Shown here: positions 1-6,256 of the stretch, piece after piece | How positions within the stretch are numbered: the first letter of the stretch is position 1 | Layout: each line of letters opens with the position of its first letter | Assembly: GCA_047973435.1 (NCBI GenBank) | Contig: JBKECA010000140.1 | Span: forward strand, 1 to 9,570 | Direction of reading: 5' to 3' | Source: JBKECA01 sp047973435 | GTDB lineage: Bacteria > Planctomycetota > Planctomycetia > Planctomycetales > Planctomycetaceae | Length of the DNA: 9,570 nt | The notes under the pieces: generated by a model | Seen by the model: the letters and a program-made list of their open reading frames with translations, nothing else | Database searches by the model: none | What the model was told of the DNA's origin: nothing | Program-made: the position numbers and the translations under genes

Positions 1-191
1 TAGGCTCCGTAACTATCCCAATCAGGCGCGAGGGACTGGAGTGCTTCAATGTCCGACAGCTTCGGCTTGAGCCACTTCGCTGGCCAGCGAATTTGTTGAC
101 TGGCATCGGTGGAACCCTGTGGCGCTCCCCCAAACGGCAGAATCGCCCGAGTCAATTCAACGGCATTCGAGGATGAAAACAGGGTTGTCAT
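1..191 (-). CDS. Hypothetical protein with WDSYGA motif (5' part, runs off the left edge)
   Basis: I do not recognise a named family. The ATG at 191-189 overlaps the TGA of the upstream TIGR04255 gene (190-188) as ATGA, and a GGAGG site at 204-200 lies 8 bases upstream, so the start is well supported and translation is probably coupled. The 63 visible residues begin MTTLFSSSNAVELTRAIL and end with LQSLAPDWDSYGA. An L-x-(D/N)-W-D-S-Y-G-A stretch occurs in many uncharacterised bacterial proteins (recalled, not searched). No signal peptide or membrane segment is visible in this part. The C-terminal part lies outside the window, so length and domain content are unknown. Overlap and shared strand suggest it works with the TIGR04255 protein, which is inference. 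Confidence 0.75.
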   Translation of the reverse strand, partial: MTTLFSSSNAVELTRAILPFGGAPQGSTDASQQIRWPAKWLKPKLSDIEALQSLAPDWDSYGA

Positions 192-1000
192 TCGACTTGC
201 CTCCATTCGGAATTGCGGATGGGCTTGCGGGTCGTCGCAACAAATCCCTTGACCACCCAGTCGTGTGCCAGTTGAAGGCGTGCTTCCAAGTCCTGCTCGC
301 ATGTGGACGGTTCAATGCGGGCTCGGGCGGTCAATTTATACAGAATGTACTCGTGATCGCTATCCGCTACGACGGAAATCTCCGCATACAGGCGACCAAG
401 GAGGTCGCCAAAATCGTATAGCCGATTGAACGTGGTCCCAAAGGGGTACGGCAACCAGCTCGCGGCATCCTCTGGCGGTTGCAGGTCGATACCTTCAAAA
501 ACGTCCGCCACAAATTCTGCCGTGCCGCGACCTGGGGGACAGTCAATTTGATTCACGTCCGTCACCTCGAACATGTCTGTCGAGACCTCTCCGAGACCTG
601 TTCCCAGGCAGAAACGCCGGAACTCTTCCAACAAGCCGAAGAAATCCGCTTTGGTATCGTTGAAGCGGCGGTATTCGTCTCCGGGCTTTCGCCTCCAGTT
701 CATTGCGAACCGATCGGGCTGCAACTGGAGTAGCCGTGTTTGTCCCTCGGCTGCAAAAACACAGTGGGGCAATTCGGGAGCCGTTTCCACACCGAACTGA
801 AACCTCTGTGGGACCGGCTTGTAGGGAAACTGTTCGATAATTCGGGGCAGTCGAGGCTGACGCGTCGTGAGCGGGTATCGGTTCTTGATCTGCTCGTACC
901 ACATTCCGTAATGCTGCAATTCAAATGCAGGAAGTTCCCGGAATTGAACGCTCAACACGCGTTCCATTGCCGGCGGATTCGCGAATGTCGGGCCAGGCAT
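188..1000 (-). CDS. TIGR04255 family protein
   Basis: The product is 270 aa, close to the usual size of TIGR04255, a sporadically distributed family of unknown function. Landmarks, compared from memory with the family, are NPPAMERVLSVQF at residues 8-20 (family: NPP..E....I.F), LLQLQPDRFAMNWRR at 90-104 followed by GDEYRRF, VTDVNQID at 146-153 (family usually TY.N.I, so D replaces Y here), and the C-terminal HDWVVKGFVATT...EW at 246-266. No signal peptide or membrane span is visible, so it is probably cytoplasmic. The ATG at 1000 puts the conserved NPP motif near the N-terminus; the bases before it lack a strong ribosome site. A 28-aa to 49-aa small ORF ends 15 bases upstream, and the next gene overlaps the stop by 4 bases, so a small minus-strand operon is likely. 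The biochemical activity is unknown. Confidence 0.85.
   Translation of the reverse strand: MPGPTFANPPAMERVLSVQFRELPAFELQHYGMWYEQIKNRYPLTTRQPRLPRIIEQFPYKPVPQRFQFGVETAPELPHCVFAAEGQTRLLQLQPDRFAMNWRRKPGDEYRRFNDTKADFFGLLEEFRRFCLGTGLGEVSTDMFEVTDVNQIDCPPGRGTAEFVADVFEGIDLQPPEDAASWLPYPFGTTFNRLYDFGDLLGRLYAEISVVADSDHEYILYKLTARARIEPSTCEQDLEARLQLAHDWVVKGFVATTRKPIRNSEWRQVE
200..204 (-). promoter_or_regulatory. Shine-Dalgarno site for the overlapping downstream gene
   Basis: GGAGG on the minus strand lies inside the last codons of the TIGR04255 gene, 8 bases before the ATG at 191. It fixes the start of the partial downstream gene and allows ribosome re-entry at the ATGA overlap. Confidence 0.7.
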
Positions 1001-1015
1001 TGATTGCTCGCGGAC

Positions 1016-1165
1016 TCACACTTCAGAGATAGACCGACAGGCCGTTGTGACAAGTCCAATGGCTATGGTCACGAGAATGGAAGTCCATTTCTGGATCAAC
1101 ATTGAACCCCAAAACGCTCCAAGAAAAGCGTCTTTCCCTCCAATCCTACGCGGACTTGACTTCAT
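1016..1165 (-). CDS. Small ORF, 49 aa, with hydrophobic segment and lipobox-like cysteine
   Basis: This is a short reading frame (ATG at 1165-1163, TGA at 1018-1016). The start is supported by AGGTGG at 1178-1173, 7 bases upstream. The peptide begins MKSSPRRIGGKDAF and has a hydrophobic stretch at residues 29-41 (SILVTIAIGLVTTA) followed by Cys42 and the short end CRSISEV. TTAC fits a relaxed lipoprotein signal (weak at -3), so it could be a tiny lipoprotein or a one-span membrane peptide. An internal ATG at 1102 would give a 28-aa form starting MLIQKWTSIL, which looks more like a normal signal peptide but has a poorer ribosome site. It starts 28 bases after the FAD oxidoreductase stop and ends 15 bases before the TIGR04255 start. 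With no homolog comparison, a chance ORF cannot be excluded. Confidence 0.4.
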   Translation of the reverse strand: MKSSPRRIGGKDAFLGAFWGSMLIQKWTSILVTIAIGLVTTACRSISEV

Positions 1166-1172
1166 GGAACAA

Positions 1173-1178
1173 CCACCT
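1173..1178 (-). promoter_or_regulatory. Ribosome binding site of the small ORF
   Basis: AGGTGG on the minus strand, 5 of 6 matches to AGGAGG, lies 7 bases before the ATG at 1165. It is the main sequence support for translation of the 49-codon ORF. A small CCTG-AGCC-CAGG hairpin overlaps its 5' side. Confidence 0.4.
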
Positions 1179-1193
1179 GGGCTCAGGCTCCCA

Positions 1194-3257
1194 CTATTTC
1201 ACCGGCACCATTTGAACGGCGTCGGCGATGACGTGGCCGTCCGCTTTGGTGTTGCTCAGCGTGATTCGCACCTTCGCGCCGGCCGTCAGGTTGAAGTTTC
1301 CAAGCGGTGTAAAGCGACCGTCGATGGAGGGCTTCTCGCGCTGGTTGATGGTGCGCTGCTGTTTGCCGGTGGGGGTCTCGATCGTCACCGGGACGTTGGT
1401 GGCCCGGTTGTTGAAGCGGGTGTAGGCCAGGCGTAGCTGGTACTGGCCGGCTTGGGGGGCCGTCAGTTCGTAGGTCACGCTCTTGGTCCCCTGCCCCGCG
1501 TTGCTGTCGTGCAGGTAACCCGTGCCGATGTAGCCGGGGGTCGAGCTGCTTTCGGACCAGTCGCCGGTTTTGGTGGCGGCCGTGTCATCGACGACCACGC
1601 CCGGCAGCGACTTCGGGTCGATGTCCATGTGGGCCGCGCCGGTGCCGGTCGGCAGCATGAGCACCTGGCCATCGGCGTCGAGCTTCGTTCGCAACTGGGC
1701 GTAGTCGACATCCTGTACGTCCTGGTCGCCCGTCAGCGACTGCACTGCGGCGGTGGCAGCGGACTGCGCCAGAATCATGAAGACCGGCTCCATGCGAATC
1801 GAGCCGTAGGCAATGTGCGAGCACGACAGGCAGACCGGCACGAGCAAGTTGGTGCACTCGCTCCGCTTGGGCACCGTGGCCCGATAGGAAATCAGGTAGG
1901 CCCCACGCGGACTGACCTGAATATCCCCCTCGTTGCGAACATGTCCTTCGGTGGTGACGTAGCGCTGACAGTTGTGCGAATCCATATTGTACGAACCCAT
2001 GCCGACCGGGTCGGGACAGTCCCGCAGGCGTCGGCAGTCGAGTTCGGTATGCACATAGTCGCTCACCATCCGTCGCCCTTCGCGAACATACAGCCAGTAG
2101 GGCCAGTGGTCGTTGTCGGTCCATTCGTCCTGGGCCCAGCCCCAGCGGCTCACTTCGGTACGAATCTTTTCCGGCACGCGGTCGTGGTTGGCCATCGTCC
2201 ACAGCAACCCTTGCGTATAGTCCTTGAGTCGTTGCTCGAAGGCCCGGCGATCGGCGATGTTCGACTGCGGGTAGTCGTAGTTCATGCCGATCCAGTCAGT
2301 CGACACGGCATGGTTGTTGTTCACGTCGGTCTTGCGGTTTGGCACCATGATGATGCTCAGCGGCAGCCGCAGGTCGCCCGCTTCAAAGTTCCGCAGCAGC
2401 AGCTCGAAGTCGACGGGGTTGTAGTTCTTTGGCTGGGCGAAGGGGATCTGGTTCTCCTTCACATCTGTGATGCACAGCCGATAGTTGAACGCCTGGAGTC
2501 GATGGTCGGCTTCGCCGTCGACGCCCGGGTCCGCACTGATCCCCGGCAGCAGGCCGCTCGACTTGTCCCCCGGAGTGACGTAGGGGTCGACTGGCTTTAC
2601 AAACTGATGGCTCACCGCGCGAGCGGTCTGAACTCCGTTGAGCGTTTCGCCGTAGGTCGTGTTCGCTTCGCGTCCCACGGTCGACGAGACCCCCGCCATC
2701 GCCAACAGGTCCCCCTCGTAGGTGGCATCGATGAACCGCTTTCCGGTGATAAGTCGCCCGTCCGACAGCAGCACTCCCGTGATCCGCGTCCCCGCCTTCG
2801 AGACCGCCTTGATCTCCAACCCCGTCGCCGGCTTGATTCCCTGCCCGGCCAGCATCTCCTGAAAGACCTCCTCCGCCACATGCGGCTCGAAGGCCCACAG
2901 GGCATCGTCGCCCGGACGCATCGGCCGGTAGTCTGCTGCTTTGCCGTGTTGCCAGGCGGAATCGACTTCGTACTTTTTCCGAATTCGCTGATAGAACTCG
3001 CGCGACAGTCCGCCAATGACCGCCTTGTTGCCAGTATCGGTCCAGCCGAGTCCGCTGGTCGACAGACCGCCAATGAAGTCGCGCGGCTCGATGACCACAG
3101 CGGTGTGCCCAAGCTTGACGGTTTGCACTGCTGCGATCAGCCCGGCGGACGTGCCGCCGTAGATCACAACGTCGAAGTGCCCCGCCGGTGCGGGATCGGC
3201 CGACTGCACCGTTCCGGCGATACTCGCGATCAGACAAACAACAGCAGGCCAGCGCAT
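1194..3257 (-). CDS. Secreted FAD-dependent oxidoreductase with C-terminal golvesin/xanthan-lyase-type domain
   Basis: The product is 687 aa from the ATG at 3257. That start gives a clean signal peptide (MRWPAVVCLIASIAGTVQSA, likely cut after residue 20) and has GAGGG 8 bases upstream. An in-frame ATG at 3332 would bury the signal behind 25 charged and polar residues and is less likely. The FAD_oxidored-type domain covers about residues 27-510: the dinucleotide-binding turn is DVVIYGGTSAGLIAA (29-43) with the strand-2 acidic residue in VVIEP (54-58), then FIGGLSTSGLGWTDTG (61-76), RFIDATYEGDLLAMAGV (174-190), and the closing helix EPVFMILAQSAATAAV (490-505). A golvesin/Xly carbohydrate-binding-like domain follows at about 554-686, with the marker stretches TPGYIGTGYLHD (573-584), NNRATNVPVTI (616-626) and HVIADAVQMVP (675-685). 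Such fusions are common in planctomycetes, but the substrate is not established; a role on polysaccharide is inference. Part of the ribosome site can pair with TCCC just before the ATG (GGGA-AGC-TCCC), which might dampen initiation. Confidence 0.9.
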   Translation of the reverse strand: MRWPAVVCLIASIAGTVQSADPAPAGHFDVVIYGGTSAGLIAAVQTVKLGHTAVVIEPRDFIGGLSTSGLGWTDTGNKAVIGGLSREFYQRIRKKYEVDSAWQHGKAADYRPMRPGDDALWAFEPHVAEEVFQEMLAGQGIKPATGLEIKAVSKAGTRITGVLLSDGRLITGKRFIDATYEGDLLAMAGVSSTVGREANTTYGETLNGVQTARAVSHQFVKPVDPYVTPGDKSSGLLPGISADPGVDGEADHRLQAFNYRLCITDVKENQIPFAQPKNYNPVDFELLLRNFEAGDLRLPLSIIMVPNRKTDVNNNHAVSTDWIGMNYDYPQSNIADRRAFEQRLKDYTQGLLWTMANHDRVPEKIRTEVSRWGWAQDEWTDNDHWPYWLYVREGRRMVSDYVHTELDCRRLRDCPDPVGMGSYNMDSHNCQRYVTTEGHVRNEGDIQVSPRGAYLISYRATVPKRSECTNLLVPVCLSCSHIAYGSIRMEPVFMILAQSAATAAVQSLTGDQDVQDVDYAQLRTKLDADGQVLMLPTGTGAAHMDIDPKSLPGVVVDDTAATKTGDWSESSSTPGYIGTGYLHDSNAGQGTKSVTYELTAPQAGQYQLRLAYTRFNNRATNVPVTIETPTGKQQRTINQREKPSIDGRFTPLGNFNLTAGAKVRITLSNTKADGHVIADAVQMVPVK

Positions 3258-3294
3258 GGGAGCTTCCCTCGTGACAAACAGCTCGTGGAGAGTT

Positions 3295-3313
3295 CGCGGG
3301 GGACAGGCCCGCG
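3295..3313. repeat. GC-rich stem-loop in the FAD oxidoreductase leader
   Basis: CGCGGG at 3295-3300 pairs perfectly with CCCGCG at 3308-3313 around a 7-base loop. It lies 38-56 bases upstream of the FAD oxidoreductase ATG, so it would sit in the 5' leader if transcription starts further out. No U-tract follows on the minus strand, so it is not a standard terminator. Confidence 0.4.
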
Positions 3314-3403
3314 GATCGGCATTCTGTCGCATCGTCGCGGAAGCTGCCAGCGACCGGTGATATTCTGCGGGGCGGTCGGTTGGTTCGCATTGCGGCGCGC
3401 ACG

Positions 3404-3482
3404 GGAACAGCGACCCGGACGCGGCGGAGAATCGCTCGGCCGGTTATGCGATGTTCCCAGCGTCTGGGTCGCTGGTGGTTCC
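3404..3482. repeat. Long imperfect inverted repeat (15-base arms)
   Basis: CAGCGACCCGGACGC at 3408-3422 is complementary to GCGTCTGGGTCGCTG at 3460-3474 with one mismatch in 15. Pairing can extend outward (GGAA 3404-3407 with TTCC 3479-3482 across a 4-base bulge). It can also extend inward (GGA 3426-3428 with TCC 3455-3457; ATCGC 3431-3435 with GCGAT 3448-3452), leaving a 12-base apical loop. This is far longer than a chance hairpin. It could be a structured leader, a small RNA, or the remnant of a small palindromic mobile element; which one cannot be told from the sequence. Confidence 0.65.
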
Positions 3483-3506
3483 GTCAATGACCCACTCCTC
3501 CGCGAA

Positions 3507-3535
3507 AGAGCTGCAGCGTTCCCGTTGCAGGCTCT
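3507..3535. repeat. Stem-loop upstream of the PPC gene
   Basis: AGAGCTGCA at 3507-3515 pairs with TGCAGGCTCT at 3526-3535, giving 9 base pairs with one bulged G and a 10-base loop. It ends 97 bases before the PPC gene ATG, in its presumed promoter or leader region. There is no T-tract after it. Confidence 0.4.
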
Positions 3536-3632
3536 ACAACGGCCTCTGGCTCCATTAACATGATCGTTTGTTGATGCGACATACATTCGCGTCCACTTCA
3601 CGCAGATCGACCCGACCCGCAGGATTGGCGAC

Positions 3633-5942
3633 ATGATGAAACGGCTTCGGAACGGGATTCAGAGTTGGACATGGGGAGTGGTTCTCGCATTGGTGTCCCA
3701 AGTCGGGACGGCATGGGCCGCGCCCGTGGTCAAACGAGTCTCGCCTGTCGGTCTGAACCCCGGTCAGACGACCCGCGTGACGCTGACGGGAACTGGCTTG
3801 AGCGAAATGACCGGCCTGCGGACCAGTGTGGCGTCCGAGTCGGTGCTGGCCGAGGGCATCGACAAGAACGGCAATCTCATCGACCGCGTGCTGTTTGATG
3901 TAACGCTTCCGGCGGACGCCACTCCCGGTCTGCAGGCGTTGCGCGTCGTGGGAGCGGGGGGGGTTAGTGGCCAGCGGCTGTTTCTGGTCGACGATCTGCC
4001 GACCGTCGCGCTGGCGGAGGACAACAAAGCTCGGACCTCCCCACAGCCCCTCCCCTTTCCTGCCGCCGCGGATGGTGTGCTGGGCAATCTTGAGCAACGC
4101 TACTTTCGGTTTGAAGCGGCGGCAGGTCAGCGGGTCGTCATTGAAGTGGTGGCGCGACGTTTCGGCTCGGCGCTCGACCCGTTGATCGTGCTCTATAACG
4201 ATGCCGGGCACGAAGTCGCTTCCGCCGACGACACCGTTGGTCTCGGCGGCGACTGTCAGCTTGTGCATCGGTGCGACGCAGCGGGAGGCTATGTCGTCGA
4301 ACTGCGAGACATCCGTTATCGCGGCGGTGATGACTTCCCGTTCCGACTCCGGATTGGCGACTTTCCCTGCGTACAGACGGCCTACCCCGTTGCTGTGCAG
4401 CGCGGTGTTGGTACGACGGTCGAGTTCGCGGGGATTGACGTTAGCGACGTCACGCCGCAGGCGATTACGGTTCCGACCGACTGGCCGCACGACTGGTTGT
4501 CCGTCAGTACCCGCCGTGGCGGCGGGGTCGCCTCCGGCTTTGCGACGCTGCTGGTCACCGATCAACCGGAGTTCCTCGAACGCGAACCCAACGACGCGAA
4601 GGAAACTGCGAATGCGGTGGGGGTCGAATCCAACATCAACGGCCGCATGCAGTCATCGGGTGATGTGGATCTGTACAAGCTCACGGTCGCCAAGGGGGCG
4701 CGGTATGTCTTCACGGGAATGACCCGCCTGGAGGGGGCCCCCACCGACCTGCAGTTGCGGTTGCTCGACCTGGAAGGAAAGCAAATCAAGACCGTCGATG
4801 ACGACGGCGTCAAGGAAGGCCGGTTGGATCACGGCTTTTCGGAGGCGGGGGACTATCTGCTGGAAGTGACGGACCTGCTGAAGCGGGGGGGGACGGAATA
4901 CGCCTATCGCGTTGATATTGAACCGTATCGCGCCAGTTTTGAGCTGTCCGTGGAAGCGGATGCACTCAATGTTCCCGCGGGAGGGACCGCAATCATCCCC
5001 GTGCAGGCGACTCGTCGCGGCCACAATGGTGAGATTGCACTGTCGATCGCCGGACTGCCGGAGGGGATGACGTCACCAACTGCGACCATCGGCACCGGGC
5101 AGACAAAAGCGTTTCTCTCGCTCACGCTCCCGTCCGATGGCGGTCAGATCTCCCCGACGGAGATCACGATCGTCGGCACGGCTCAGGTTGGTAAAGAGAC
5201 GGAGCGTGTCGTCGCGAAAGCGGTGGACTGGCTCCGCGGACAGTGGAACAATCTGGCGGTCGTCCCCGCCCCCGCCCGCAGCGACATCGTTGCCACCGCC
5301 GCGAAAGCGGAGCGTCTCAACTTGCTGGTCGAACCGAATCCGCTTGTGTTTGGCCGTGATCTCAAGGCGAAAGTAACCATCAAAGCGCAGCGGGGCGAAG
5401 GGCTCGATGCGGACATTACCCTCGCCACCAATCCCAACAAGGACGCCATTCCCAAGGAAATTGCGCTGGCGGTCAAGCCAATCCCGAAAGGGAAGGACAG
5501 TATCGAGCTGGAGTTCACCGCGACCGGCAAGGCGCCGCTCGGTTCGTTTTCGCTGGTGCTGACCGGGACGCTCAAGCAGGACAAGACGACCGTCACCGCG
5601 ACAACGCCGGTTATCAACTATCAGCTCTCACCCCCCATGACGCTGGCGGTGGAACCCGCGTCCGGCCCGCTCAAACTCGGGGGCACGTTGCCAATCCAGG
5701 TGCAACTGACTCGCAACCCGGCCTTCACGGGTGACGTCAAGATCACCGCGGAAGGGCTGCCGAAAGGGGTCACTCTGGCCGAGACCACCATCGCTGCGGA
5801 TGCCACCCAGGCCGAACTGACACTGACCGCTGCCGGCGACGCAGCGGCGGGCAAGCTGGGCGCTGCCAAATTGAAAGCCACTTCAGCGAAACAGGCGGCG
5901 CTAGTGGTCGAGGTTCCGCTCAATGAGGTGGTGATCGAGTAA
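3633..5942 (+). CDS. Secreted protein with two PPC domains and Ig-like repeats
   Basis: The product is 769 aa. The start is the first of two adjacent ATG codons, with AGGA 8 bases upstream. A signal peptide covers residues 1 to about 30 (KR at 3-4, hydrophobic WGVVLALVSQVG, cut near AWAA). About 31-125 look like an IPT/TIG-like beta domain (VSPVGLNPGQTTRVTLTGTG). The first PPC-like domain lies at about 145-242 (YFRFEAAAGQRVVIEV, LDPLIVLYNDAG, YVVELRD) and the second at about 316-428 (REPNDAKETANAV, DVDLYKLTVAKG, YLLEVTD). The remainder (about 433-769) consists of beta-sandwich stretches that look Ig-like; AGLPEGMT at 473-480 and EGLPKGVT at 707-714 are matching segments. No peptidase or hydrolase domain is present, so the role is probably structural or binding, outside the inner membrane. 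Planctomycetes have many such proteins, often next to DUF1549/DUF1553 genes, which are absent here. Two runs of eight G (3956-3963, 4885-4892) lie in frame. Confidence 0.85.
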   Translation: MMKRLRNGIQSWTWGVVLALVSQVGTAWAAPVVKRVSPVGLNPGQTTRVTLTGTGLSEMTGLRTSVASESVLAEGIDKNGNLIDRVLFDVTLPADATPGLQALRVVGAGGVSGQRLFLVDDLPTVALAEDNKARTSPQPLPFPAAADGVLGNLEQRYFRFEAAAGQRVVIEVVARRFGSALDPLIVLYNDAGHEVASADDTVGLGGDCQLVHRCDAAGGYVVELRDIRYRGGDDFPFRLRIGDFPCVQTAYPVAVQRGVGTTVEFAGIDVSDVTPQAITVPTDWPHDWLSVSTRRGGGVASGFATLLVTDQPEFLEREPNDAKETANAVGVESNINGRMQSSGDVDLYKLTVAKGARYVFTGMTRLEGAPTDLQLRLLDLEGKQIKTVDDDGVKEGRLDHGFSEAGDYLLEVTDLLKRGGTEYAYRVDIEPYRASFELSVEADALNVPAGGTAIIPVQATRRGHNGEIALSIAGLPEGMTSPTATIGTGQTKAFLSLTLPSDGGQISPTEITIVGTAQVGKETERVVAKAVDWLRGQWNNLAVVPAPARSDIVATAAKAERLNLLVEPNPLVFGRDLKAKVTIKAQRGEGLDADITLATNPNKDAIPKEIALAVKPIPKGKDSIELEFTATGKAPLGSFSLVLTGTLKQDKTTVTATTPVINYQLSPPMTLAVEPASGPLKLGGTLPIQVQLTRNPAFTGDVKITAEGLPKGVTLAETTIAADATQAELTLTAAGDAAAGKLGAAKLKATSAKQAALVVEVPLNEVVIE

Positions 5943-5993
5943 CGATTGTCGAATCTTCACCGATGGCGCGGTTAGAACCGACGTGTTGCGGCA

Positions 5994-6019
5994 AGCCGGG
6001 ATGCGTCAGCATCCGGATC
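5994..6019 (+). repeat. REP-like palindromic unit, copy 1
   Basis: The unit is AGCCGG, 3 variable bases, GCGTCAGC, 2 variable bases, CCGGA, then TC. It folds into an 8-bp stem with one bulged G and the tetraloop GTCA (CCGG.GATGC / GCATC.CGG, 5996-6016). Its inverted partner starts 15 bases downstream, and the two agree at 20 of 26 positions. Confidence 0.55.
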
Positions 6020-6034
6020 GATCAGCGAATGTTT

Positions 6035-6060
6035 GGTCCGGCGGCTGACGCCAGCCGGCT
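6035..6060 (-). repeat. REP-like palindromic unit, copy 2 (inverted)
   Basis: Read on the minus strand it has the same frame of conserved blocks as copy 1: AGCCGG, GCGTCAGC and CCGGA. The bases between blocks differ, yet it still folds (GGCTG-ACGC-CAGCC on the plus strand, 6043-6056). Two units in opposite orientation resemble a bacterial interspersed mosaic (REP doublet) arrangement. Confidence 0.55.
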
Positions 6061-6159
6061 CGCCGCGAGTCGTCACCGGGATATACTGCCCGCGGCAGCG
6101 AGTGAGATGATTCGGACGTTAAAGCCCCGCGAGGCAAAACGGATCAACATTGACCGCGT

Positions 6160-6176
6160 GCGGTATAGCTATCCGC
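6160..6176. promoter_or_regulatory. Near-palindrome upstream of the MFS gene, possible operator
   Basis: GCGG-T-ATAGCTAT-CCGC is an inverted repeat with one extra T. It is centred about 90 bases before the MFS start codon. Size and position would suit a dimeric regulator, but no regulator gene lies nearby in this window. Confidence 0.25.
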
Positions 6177-6256
6177 GTTGAAGTGGCAATGCGCTCTCCG
6201 TCAGCCTACATTGATTCTCAATCGCATCCCCTCCTGCAAGACGACGGAGCTTCCCG

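Larger units (their letters stand above)
3258..3632. other. Divergent intergenic region between the FAD oxidoreductase and PPC genes
   Basis: This 375-base spacer separates two divergently transcribed genes for exported proteins and must hold both promoters. I could not assign convincing -35/-10 pairs on either strand. It holds three stem-loops (3295-3313, 3404-3482 and 3507-3535), listed separately. The plus gene has AGGA at 3621-3624, 8 bases before its ATG. I see no credible small gene in the spacer. Confidence 0.6.
5943..6256. other. Intergenic region with REP-like units, upstream of the MFS gene
   Basis: This 314-base spacer lies between two plus-strand genes. Just after the PPC stop is a short hairpin CGGTT-AG-AACCG (5969-5980) without a T-tract. 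Two inverted REP-like units follow (5994-6019 and 6035-6060), then a near-palindrome at 6160-6176. TTGACC at 6150-6155 resembles a -35 box, but no well-spaced -10 partner was found, so no promoter is called. The 72-codon frame across this region runs through the repeats and is not considered a gene. Confidence 0.6.

Noticed and set aside
3258..3332. N-terminal extension of the FAD oxidoreductase to an ATG at 3332
   Set aside because: The extra 25 residues would precede a good signal peptide, and the inner ATG at 3257 has a GAGGG ribosome site 8 bases upstream.
1452..3563. 703-codon plus-strand open frame
   Set aside because: It is antisense to the FAD oxidoreductase gene, whose protein has clear motifs over its whole length. 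The plus-strand translation is rich in H, R and V with no domain and is a by-product of GC-rich codon use.
3555..4565. 336-codon minus-strand open frame
   Set aside because: It is antisense to the 5' half of the PPC gene and low in recognisable structure; the PPC frame has a signal peptide and domain motifs here.
6150..6169. TTGACC plus TATAGC as a promoter
   Set aside because: The two boxes are only 8 bases apart, too close for a sigma-70 type promoter.
5963..6181. 72-codon plus-strand ORF in the PPC-MFS spacer
   Set aside because: Its codons run straight through both REP-like units and it has no good ribosome site or recognisable peptide features.
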